From JAUVKA01 sp964465145 (lineage in GTDB: Bacteria > Bacteroidota > Bacteroidia > Bacteroidales > UBA12481), in assembly GCA_964465145.1 (NCBI GenBank), contig CAYXJR010000155.1, forward strand, positions 1 to 5,227: a DNA stretch of 5,227 bases, in the 5' to 3' direction. Below, piece after piece: positions 1 through 5,227 of the stretch. Each line of letters starts with the position of its first letter. Positions within the stretch are counted from its first letter, which is position 1. Both the position numbers and the translations under genes were made by a program. A model generated the notes under the pieces. The model had not been told where the DNA came from and did not search any database. It saw only the letters and a list, made by a program, of their open reading frames with translations.

Positions 1-1007
1 TTTATGCACAGTGTCTTGGCTTTATTGTTAATAATTTACTTGCGGATTTAAGGGTGAACAAGAAGATCTTTGTCCTTAATCGTAGTGGAGAGGTTTTCCT
101 TTTTAATGATGATGGTAAATTTGTCAGACAGATTGGTGCGATTGGGAAGGGTCCAGGTGAATATGTGGGTGCTCAGTATATGGAAGTATCCCCTGACGGA
201 TCGCTCATTTATATATACAACCAGAGGTTTGGCAATGCTGGATACACTTATGACCTTGACGGTAATCAAATAAACTCCTTCAAAATGAATTATCTTACCT
301 GGAGATTTGCCCCTCTAAGTGAAGGACGGCATATCATGATTTCACCCTATGGAAGTTTTTCTCCGGATTCAGCCAATTTTCTGTTTTACCTTCAGGATGA
401 AAGTGGCAAAGTAATCCGGAAATACCCATCGTCGCAAGTGATAAAAATGATGGGTGATTTTTCGATCGGCGGCTTTTTTATTGACCCAATTCGTGTATTG
501 GCTTATCAACCCTTTTGTGATACTGTTTTTCAAGTGGATGGAGAGGGTAACATGAATCCGGTATTTAATTTAAACTTCGGTGGCCACCATGCACCAGATG
601 AGCTTTATGCGGATATGGCAAATGTAATGAACCCGACTGAATCCTATTTTTTATCCCCAACACTCAGGCAAACAAGGGATAAACTTTTTATCAGGATAAA
701 GGAAAAACAAAAATATCATATTGGTATATATCGATTTGATAATGGGAACATTTTTTCGTTTAAAACAGATAATGGCAAAATCCCAAATGATCTGGATGGT
801 GGCCCAGATTTCTGGCCGACAGGAACTGATGGTGACCAGGAATTATACCAGATGGTTCAGCCTTTTGATCTGCTGAATCCGGAAAAAGAAAATCAAAAGA
901 ATCAGCTTGAAGTTAAGAATTCTGATGCGGCAGAAGCCTATCAAAGACTGCTGAACACATTGACTGAAAACGACAATCCTGTTGTTATGGTGGTCAAATT
1001 AAAATAG
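1..1007 (+). CDS. 6-bladed beta-propeller protein, 5'-truncated by the window edge
   Basis: This is the C-terminal ~334 residues of a Bacteroidota '6-bladed beta-propeller' protein. The frame is open from position 3 (codon_start 3) to the TAG at 1005-1007. A GTG at 54 could be read as a start, but the 17 codons before it contain no stop and continue the first blade (…NNLLADLRVNKKIFVLNRSG), so the true start and any signal peptide lie left of the window; about 40-70 residues are probably missing. Diagnostic features, numbered from the GTG, are the first-blade motif GKFVRQIGAIGKGPGEY (21-37), FCDTVFQVDGEG (154-165), NDLDGGPDFWP (245-255) and the ending DNPVVMVVKLK (307-317), which matches the family's usual C-terminus. 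Members are usually exported, often as lipoproteins; their function is generally unknown, and no catalytic residues are recognisable. The gene converges on the tonB gene and stands alone here. Confidence 0.85.
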   Translation, partial: YAQCLGFIVNNLLADLRVNKKIFVLNRSGEVFLFNDDGKFVRQIGAIGKGPGEYVGAQYMEVSPDGSLIYIYNQRFGNAGYTYDLDGNQINSFKMNYLTWRFAPLSEGRHIMISPYGSFSPDSANFLFYLQDESGKVIRKYPSSQVIKMMGDFSIGGFFIDPIRVLAYQPFCDTVFQVDGEGNMNPVFNLNFGGHHAPDELYADMANVMNPTESYFLSPTLRQTRDKLFIRIKEKQKYHIGIYRFDNGNIFSFKTDNGKIPNDLDGGPDFWPTGTDGDQELYQMVQPFDLLNPEKENQKNQLEVKNSDAAEAYQRLLNTLTENDNPVVMVVKLK

Positions 1008-1220
1008 CCTAGAATGAATAAGATTTCTTGGATAATTATACTTTATAAATATCGCCAGTAATAGTTTCTCATTGTCATCATTGCCAGACAATCAATAAAC
1101 TTCACACTATTACAATATTTCTTACAATCCAGGGATTTGATCACTACTCACGATTCACTGCTCTCTACCCACTACCCACTTATACCCCTAAACCTTATTA
1201 CTTTTCCTTATACTCAAGCC
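1008..1220. other. Convergent intergenic gap (propeller / tonB)
   Basis: This 213-bp gap separates two converging genes and holds no convincing ORF. The left two thirds is AT-rich and contains one weak inverted repeat, ATTGTC (1071-1076) with GACAAT (1087-1092), a 10-nt loop and no following T-run. The right third carries a degenerate 7-bp tandem array, listed separately. At the tonB end CTTATA (1207-1212) can pair with TATAAG (1222-1227), overlapping the tonB stop codon. Neither hairpin is GC-rich enough to be called a terminator with confidence. Confidence 0.6.
1142..1183 (+). repeat. Degenerate heptanucleotide tandem array, consensus CACTACC
   Basis: Six consecutive 7-bp units can be read: CACTACT, CACGATT, CACTGCT, CTCTACC, CACTACC, CACTTAT. 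The units are diverged, but all hold the 7-bp register, and five of the six begin with CAC. The plus strand is almost free of G. The array lies about 40 bp past the tonB stop codon, in the convergent gap. Its period equals that of the three arrays at 2081-2307, though the unit sequence differs. Confidence 0.6.
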
Positions 1221-1901
1221 TTATAAGAGCGTAAACTTCACCGGCATAGACATCCTCACCATTACAGGCTTGCCCCTCTGCATCCCGGGCGTCCATTTGG
1301 GTGCAGCCTTAAGGGCACGGATTACCTCATTGTCCAGTGAGGGATCAACCCCCCGGGCAATGTTTATTTCTACCAGTTCGCCTTTCCTGTTAACTACAAA
1401 ATTGACATGAACTGTGCCACTGATACTGTTTTCCTCAGCAATAGGCGGGTATTTGCAGGTTTCTTGAATATATCGCCTGAATCCGTCTAAATCCTCTCCC
1501 TGAAAAAGAGGCATTTCCTCAACAATCACGAAAATGGTGTCATAATCCTCATCCTCTTCCGCCACTTCCATTATCTCAATGATATCATCCTGGTTTGCCT
1601 CAAAATCATCAAGCTCGAATTCATCTTCCAAGTCCATATCATCATCAACAATATTAAGTTCCAGGACGACCGGCTGAGGTTTTGGCGGAATGATAGGCTT
1701 CTGCAATTCCTGACGGGTGATGGGGATGATCTCTTCTTCGCCCTGCAGGTCAGGCAGATTACCTAAAGATCCGATTTCTAATTCTGTCTTTGTCCATTGG
1801 AAGCCCAGAAGCACCAGAGTCAGGGCAAGAACAAAACCTATCTCGAGGAACAGTGCACGTTTGTTCTCGAGATTCGCTTTTTTACTTTTTTTGGTTTCCA
1901 T
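1221..1901 (-). CDS. tonB: Energy transducer TonB (TonB C-terminal domain protein)
   Basis: This 226-aa inner-membrane-anchored protein should pass proton-motive-force energy from an ExbB/ExbD motor to outer-membrane TonB-dependent transporters across the periplasm. Domain order: a short basic cytoplasmic tail (1-15), one transmembrane helix (about 17-36), a brief proline segment PIIPPKPQP (69-77), a strongly acidic linker (86-121) with 21 Asp/Glu and no Lys/Arg, then the TonB C-terminal domain (about 130-226). That domain shows MPLFQG (130-135), KYPPIAEENSISG (150-162), VNFVVNRKGELVE (166-178) and PKWTPGMQRGKPV (201-213), all typical of Bacteroidota TonB proteins. The length is normal for the phylum's compact TonBs. 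The ATG at 1901 is chosen because it precedes the basic tail and helix; no clear Shine-Dalgarno is seen. No exbB, exbD or TonB-dependent receptor gene lies nearby, so the partner transporter cannot be named. The usual PxFxGG motif is degenerate here (QGED). Confidence 0.92.
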   Translation of the reverse strand: METKKSKKANLENKRALFLEIGFVLALTLVLLGFQWTKTELEIGSLGNLPDLQGEEEIIPITRQELQKPIIPPKPQPVVLELNIVDDDMDLEDEFELDDFEANQDDIIEIMEVAEEDEDYDTIFVIVEEMPLFQGEDLDGFRRYIQETCKYPPIAEENSISGTVHVNFVVNRKGELVEINIARGVDPSLDNEVIRALKAAPKWTPGMQRGKPVMVRMSMPVKFTLL

Positions 1902-2080
1902 CTTACAAGCATTTACAGGTTTTTTAAAAGTTCAGGTCTTTTCAACCAGCAGGGGACCTTAAATGGCTTGGTATAAAAATAGGAATTCTTAACTAAATAC
2001 TTAGCTGAACTATGAATTTAGATGACTCGTTAACAAATTAGTTATACACGGAAGAGTTTAAATGAAGATATTAGAGACTT

Positions 2081-2178
2081 GATAACAGATAACAGATAAT
2101 AGATAACAGATAACAGATAACAGATGACGGATGACGGATGACGGATGACAGATGACGGATAACAGATAACAGATAACA
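2081..2178 (+). repeat. 14-unit heptanucleotide tandem array, GATAACA / GATGACG
   Basis: There are fourteen uninterrupted 7-bp units over 98 bp with no indel. Units 1-6 are GATAACA, with one GATAATA at unit 3. Units 7-11 are GATGACG, with GATGACA at unit 10. Units 12-14 return to GATAACA. The two variants differ only at unit positions 4 and 7 and lie in blocks, the pattern expected from slipped-strand or unequal-exchange expansion. The array ends about 180 bp upstream of the tonB start codon, in its presumed upstream region. The 7-bp unit has no spacers, so this is not a CRISPR array. Confidence 0.95.
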
Positions 2179-2222
2179 GACGTCATCAGTCACTTTTCGT
2201 CACCTATCGTGAACTTCCTTCA

Positions 2223-2250
2223 GTCTTACGTCTTTCGTCTTACGTCTTAG
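2223..2250 (+). repeat. 4-unit heptanucleotide tandem array, GTCTTAC
   Basis: The four consecutive units are GTCTTAC, GTCTTTC, GTCTTAC and GTCTTAG. The array is short but almost perfect and has the same 7-bp period as its neighbours with an unrelated unit. On the minus strand, the direction of the flanking genes, the unit reads GTAAGAC. It lies between the long GATAACA array and the CTTGTAT array. Confidence 0.85.
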
Positions 2251-2265
2251 GCCTTGAACAAAGAC

Positions 2266-2307
2266 CTTGTATCTTGAATCTTATATCTTGTATCTTGTAT
2301 CTTGTAA
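2266..2307 (+). repeat. 6-unit heptanucleotide tandem array, CTTGTAT
   Basis: Six 7-bp units can be read: CTTGTAT, CTTGAAT, CTTATAT, CTTGTAT, CTTGTAT, CTTGTAA. The array stops nine bases from the end of the znuA-like stop codon. On the minus strand it would form the immediate 3' untranslated part of that transcript, as repeated ATACAAG. No terminator hairpin is seen between the stop codon and the array. Confidence 0.9.
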
Positions 2308-2316
2308 TGGTCCTCG

Positions 2317-3222
2317 TTACTTCTTAAAAGCCTGAATGAGTTCCCTCATCTGTCCTTCCCAATCCTCAGCCAGCGGATCTATTTGGATGAGTTTGGCATT
2401 AAGGTCTTTAGTTATTTGTTGTGCTTTTGCCTGATCGAATTCTTTTTGGATGAACACCCTGCTGATATTTTCAGCTTTAGCCAGATCGATGAGCTGCTTC
2501 ATATAGGCGGCAGATGGTTCCTTTCCTTCGAATTCCATCGGAATCTGTTCCAGCCCATAATCACGTGCAAGGTAAGTGAGTGCAGGATGAAAGATGATGA
2601 ATTTTTTATTTTTCAGTTTCTTGGATATTGCCTCCAGATCCTGGTCCAACGCATTGATCTTTTCTATAAATACTGCCAGATTTTGCCTTATAAGATCCTG
2701 GCAGACTGGATCGAAACGAATAATTGCATTGGCGGTGTTTTCTGCCAAAATAACAGCAGATTTAGGCGACATCCAGATGTGTGGGTCAATACCTCCATGG
2801 TCATGGACATGCCTTTTTCCCGGCTTATCTTCTTCGTGCCCATCTACTTCTTCATCTCCTTGAATAAGGTCAATCCCGGCAGACAGATCAATTATCTTCA
2901 AATCTTTATGATTCTTTTTTATTGATTCCATCCAGGCCAGCTCAAACCCAAGATGTCCGATTTTTAAGTATAATTCTGATTTGCTCAGGTTCCTTAGCTG
3001 CCTGGGTGTAGGGTCGTAACTGGCCGGGCTGTTACCGGGTGGTAACAACACATTGACAACGAATTCATTTCCAGCCAATTGTTCTATAAAATACTTCTGC
3101 GGGAGGATGCTTACACTGATAATAGGTTTTTCCACTGTATTCTCCTCAGGATTATTGCAAGCCTGAAGAAGGAATATTAGGGTTATCAGGCCAAATGAAA
3201 TTGATCTCATGATATATGTCAT
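2317..3222 (-). CDS. znuA: ZnuA-like zinc/metal ABC transporter substrate-binding lipoprotein
   Basis: This 301-aa cluster A-I metal-binding protein (ZnuA/PsaA family) should capture Zn2+ or Mn2+ outside the inner membrane and deliver it to an ABC permease. A lipoprotein signal peptide ends at the lipobox LQAC, so Cys22 is the likely lipidated residue. Family motifs are SILPQKYFIEQLAG (38-51), SPASYDPTPRQL (65-76), GHLGFELAW (89-97), a short acidic/His loop with His129, 138, 140 and 142, DPHIW (146-150), FHPALTYLARDYGL (211-224) and IDPL (281-284). Probable ligands are His148, His212 and Asp282. The first canonical His, found in SPHxYEPTP, is Ala67 here. The ATG at 3222 overlaps the upstream synthetase stop; Met5 (3210) is an alternative start that still gives a complete signal peptide. 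No znuB or znuC is in view, so the metal is not certain. Confidence 0.88.
   Translation of the reverse strand: MTYIMRSISFGLITLIFLLQACNNPEENTVEKPIISVSILPQKYFIEQLAGNEFVVNVLLPPGNSPASYDPTPRQLRNLSKSELYLKIGHLGFELAWMESIKKNHKDLKIIDLSAGIDLIQGDEEVDGHEEDKPGKRHVHDHGGIDPHIWMSPKSAVILAENTANAIIRFDPVCQDLIRQNLAVFIEKINALDQDLEAISKKLKNKKFIIFHPALTYLARDYGLEQIPMEFEGKEPSAAYMKQLIDLAKAENISRVFIQKEFDQAKAQQITKDLNAKLIQIDPLAEDWEGQMRELIQAFKK
3219..3222 (-). promoter_or_regulatory. ATGA stop/start overlap (translational coupling)
   Basis: On the minus strand the four bases ATGA contain the ATG of the znuA-like gene and the TGA of the acyl-CoA synthetase. This arrangement usually means one mRNA and coupled translation by terminating ribosomes. 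It supports the ATG at 3222 over the Met5 alternative, although no strong Shine-Dalgarno precedes either. Confidence 0.7.
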
Positions 3223-5153
3223 TTGGGTAACAGCTCTGTAACGGTTTCAATATTCTTTATGTTCATAATATTTGATCCACCAGGTTCATACATAAAATCA
3301 ATCCTGTCCTGGTAAACCTCCAGTATCTTATGCCTCACCATTTTAAGAGCAGAGTTGATCATCTGATTATCATCGGAGAAATCTTCCGGTACCACCTGAA
3401 AGGAGGTCGGTATCCATTTTTCCAGGAATTGCCCCTTGAATTCAGGCACCTGCTTGAACAGATAAAGATCATCCCTGATTGCTTCAAGAATTTCCTCCGC
3501 TTTGCTAAACCCGTTCTTTTTTGCGAAAGCCCTTACTTTCTCCTTGTGAAGGGTAACTAAGGCAGTAGTACTCTTTTTCATATCATTATAAACCATAATC
3601 TGGTGTATCAGCTTTCCAGAATTCTGAATTGCTTCCTCTATGCCTTCAGGAGAGTATTTCTCGCCGTCAGCCGATATCAGCAAGGCCTTTTCCCTGCCAA
3701 TTACAAAGAGAAATCCGTCATTGTCCATATAGCCGAGATCCCCGGTATGAAGCCATCCGTCGATGATTGTTTTGCTTGTGGTACCAGGATTCTTATAGTA
3801 TCCCTTCATCACATTTTTTCCCCGGATGATGATTAGGCCCTGTTCGTTGGTTTTCATCTCCTCACCCTTGTCGTTAACAATTCTGCATTCAACGTTTGGG
3901 ATTACACGGCCGGAACTGCCCATTTTATGGATCTGCTGTGTATTAGCTGATATTATTGGTGTGGCTTCGCTTAATCCATATCCTTGATATACAGGGACTC
4001 CAAGGGTGTAAAAGAAGTGTTGCTGGCGAATGTCCAGAAGGGCGCCGCCTCCAACCAGGTATCGGATGTTGGTCCCGAATATTTTCCTGACTTTGGAGAA
4101 TACAAGAAGATCTGCCAGTTTATATGGAAGATAATTTACCAATCCGACAAGGAAATTTGCTTTCCTGAATCCATCAAGATTCATCCTTATACCGGCATTC
4201 ATGCCCATATTAAAAATCCCGGAAATAAATTTTCCTTTTGCTTGAATGCCGTCCTTTATCTTCATCATGAAGTTGCTTGTAAGGGAAGGAACGCTAAGCA
4301 TAAAATGGGGATTAGCCTCGACAAGGTTTTTGGCAACATTTTTGGCATACTGAATACCTCCCCCGCCGAAATCCACGAAATACAAGCTTAACCCGCGCCG
4401 AAGGGCGGCATAAAGACCTACGGTATGAGCGAAGGAGTGATCTATTGGAATACAGATATAAAGACGGTCACCAGGATCAACATTAAAATACTCCATGGCA
4501 TCCTGGCAGTTGTGAACATAATTAAAGTGGGTAAGCATGATACCTTTAGGATCACCTGTGGTTCCCGAGGTATAAGAAATTGTTACCAGGTCGTCTTCGC
4601 TAATCTCCTCTTCTATTTTTTCTAGAATTTTCTCATTCTTATCCCAGGCATCTTTCCCAATATCCAAAACCTCATTGTACATATAGCAGTTTTGTCCCGG
4701 GGTGATCCCATTATCTATACATATGGGTTCCATATCACCCATGTCATCCTCAAGCAAAATAATCGGGATCGCCCTGTCCAGTATATTATAAAGAGGAGCA
4801 ATCTTTTTCAGCATCATTTTGCTGACTACCAGTGCAACTGAATCGGAATGATTGATACGGAAAATAATTTCTTCGGGCAATAATTTAAGAGCCAGAGGTA
4901 CGTTTGTGGCACCCGCAAACAACATTCCGAATTCTGTGCAAATCCAAATATTTTTTCCCTCTGAAATCAGGGATATTTTGTCACCTTTCTTGATCCCCAG
5001 CTCCATTAGACCAGATGCCATATAACGGCTTTCTTTTAAAACTTCGGGATAGGTCATGCTTTCCCATTCCCCGTTTTTCTTATTCGAGGTATATAATGTC
5101 TCCGGGTACTTGGCAGCGCAATCGCGCAGCATTTTTAATACTGTCTTTTTCAT
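3219..5153 (-). CDS. Long-chain fatty acid-CoA ligase (AMP-binding, ANL superfamily)
   Basis: This 644-aa adenylate-forming enzyme should activate a fatty acid with ATP to an acyl-AMP and then transfer it to coenzyme A; it is probably cytosolic or membrane-associated. The order of ANL motifs is complete: the phosphate-binding loop SYTSGTTGDPKG (193-204), YQGYGLSEATP (389-399), GWLHTGDLG (466-474), the hinge region GREKALLISADGEKYSPEGIEEAI (starting at 486), and a C-terminal SALKMVRHKILEVY (601-614) in which Lys604 sits where the catalytic lysine is expected. Length and motifs fit the FadD15-like long-chain/very-long-chain group rather than acetyl-CoA synthetase, but chain length cannot be read from sequence. 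The ATG at 5153 gives a normal N-terminus (MKKTVLKMLRDCAAKYPETL), with no clear Shine-Dalgarno. It is the first gene of a two-gene unit with the znuA-like gene. It could also serve a lipid-modifying or polyketide pathway. Confidence 0.93.
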   Translation of the reverse strand: MKKTVLKMLRDCAAKYPETLYTSNKKNGEWESMTYPEVLKESRYMASGLMELGIKKGDKISLISEGKNIWICTEFGMLFAGATNVPLALKLLPEEIIFRINHSDSVALVVSKMMLKKIAPLYNILDRAIPIILLEDDMGDMEPICIDNGITPGQNCYMYNEVLDIGKDAWDKNEKILEKIEEEISEDDLVTISYTSGTTGDPKGIMLTHFNYVHNCQDAMEYFNVDPGDRLYICIPIDHSFAHTVGLYAALRRGLSLYFVDFGGGGIQYAKNVAKNLVEANPHFMLSVPSLTSNFMMKIKDGIQAKGKFISGIFNMGMNAGIRMNLDGFRKANFLVGLVNYLPYKLADLLVFSKVRKIFGTNIRYLVGGGALLDIRQQHFFYTLGVPVYQGYGLSEATPIISANTQQIHKMGSSGRVIPNVECRIVNDKGEEMKTNEQGLIIIRGKNVMKGYYKNPGTTSKTIIDGWLHTGDLGYMDNDGFLFVIGREKALLISADGEKYSPEGIEEAIQNSGKLIHQIMVYNDMKKSTTALVTLHKEKVRAFAKKNGFSKAEEILEAIRDDLYLFKQVPEFKGQFLEKWIPTSFQVVPEDFSDDNQMINSALKMVRHKILEVYQDRIDFMYEPGGSNIMNIKNIETVTELLPK

Positions 5154-5185
5154 AATCGATCTGGTTTATGCGATTAGTATCTTAT

Positions 5186-5213
5186 CAATAATATTCGTGT
5201 AATTCTTGGCAAA
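5186..5213 (-). promoter_or_regulatory. Candidate Bacteroidota-type promoter for the synthetase/znuA unit
   Basis: Read on the minus strand, TTTG (5213-5210) is followed after 16 bp by TATTATTG (5193-5186), a 7-of-8 match to the Bacteroidota -7 consensus TAnnTTTG. Initiation would fall near 5180, about 27 bases upstream of the ATG at 5153. The spacing is a little shorter than usual and the region is AT-rich, so a chance match is quite possible. No Zur-like palindrome was seen beside it. Confidence 0.3.
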
Positions 5214-5227
5214 AGTTTAATAATTCA

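Larger units (their letters stand above)
1902..2316. other. 415-bp intergenic gap rich in 7-bp tandem repeats
   Basis: This gap lies upstream of tonB and downstream of the znuA-like gene, both on the minus strand. Positions 1902-2080 are ordinary AT-rich sequence and should hold the tonB promoter. The best minus-strand match to the Bacteroidota TTTG / TAnnTTTG pattern is TTTG at about 2034-2037 followed 21 bp later by TAGTTCAG, which matches only 6 of 8 positions and is too weak to list. Positions 2081-2307 are mainly three heptanucleotide arrays, listed separately, with a short non-repetitive spacer at 2179-2222. No supported ORF, tRNA or IS end is visible. Confidence 0.65.

Noticed and set aside
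1071..1092. Hairpin ATTGTC/GACAAT as terminator of the propeller gene
   Set aside because: The stem is only 6 bp and AT-rich, with no adjacent T-run; this is too weak to call.
1207..1227. Hairpin CTTATA/TATAAG at the tonB 3' end
   Set aside because: It is a six-base AT stem overlapping the stop codon and could also be read as a CCTTATA direct repeat; there is no clear terminator structure.
1993..2021. Inverted repeat CTAAAT/ATTTAG upstream of tonB
   Set aside because: A short AT-only match is expected by chance in AT-rich sequence; no operator family is recognised.
2081..2178. Possible CRISPR array
   Set aside because: The unit is 7 bp, units abut without spacers, and no cas gene is present.
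2081..2178. Possible repeat-peptide coding on the minus strand
   Set aside because: The minus-strand units (TGTTATC/CGTCATC) carry no stop codons, but no start codon or flanking reading frame supports translation, and the sequence is intergenic.
2383..2925. 180-codon plus-strand open frame
   Set aside because: It lies entirely antisense to the well-supported znuA-like gene and shows no recognisable domain; it is a shadow frame.
3984..4391. 135-codon plus-strand open frame inside the synthetase gene
   Set aside because: It is antisense to conserved acyl-CoA synthetase sequence and has no family features.
5154..5227. Zur-type operator upstream of the synthetase/znuA unit
   Set aside because: I looked because of the znuA-like gene but saw no convincing palindrome in the 74 bases available.

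Overview
The window looks like a piece of a Bacteroidota chromosome, probably from the Bacteroidales/Marinilabiliales side of the phylum; that finer placement is inference. The signs are a '6-bladed beta-propeller' protein of the type abundant in that phylum, an energy transducer TonB with the Bacteroidota-style acidic linker and KWTPG C-terminal motif, moderate-to-low GC, weak Shine-Dalgarno sequences, and a ZnuA-like lipoprotein with the clade's 'SPxxYDPTP' loop.

Layout: (1) Positions 1-1007, plus strand, hold the 3' part of a beta-propeller gene. Its reading frame is open to the left edge, so the gene starts outside the window. (2) Positions 1008-1220 are a convergent intergenic gap with a degenerate 7-bp repeat (1142-1183). 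(3) Positions 1221-1901, minus strand, encode a 226-aa TonB. (4) Positions 1902-2316 are a 415-bp gap dominated by three different heptanucleotide tandem arrays (14, 4 and 6 units). (5) Positions 2317-3222, minus strand, encode a ZnuA-like metal-binding lipoprotein. (6) Positions 3219-5153, minus strand, encode a 644-aa long-chain acyl-CoA synthetase whose stop codon overlaps the znuA-like start (ATGA). (7) Positions 5154-5227 hold the upstream leader with a weak candidate promoter.

How the genes relate: the acyl-CoA synthetase and the metal-binding protein are almost certainly co-transcribed and translationally coupled, with the synthetase first. The permease and ATPase partners expected for ZnuA are not in the window. 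TonB lies on the same strand but beyond the repeat-rich gap, without ExbB/ExbD, and is probably its own transcription unit. The propeller gene converges on it and has no visible functional link.

The gene families are all ordinary. The most unusual content is non-coding: four tandem arrays with unrelated unit sequences but the same exact 7-bp period, spread over both intergenic gaps. I see no clear sign of a new multi-gene system.
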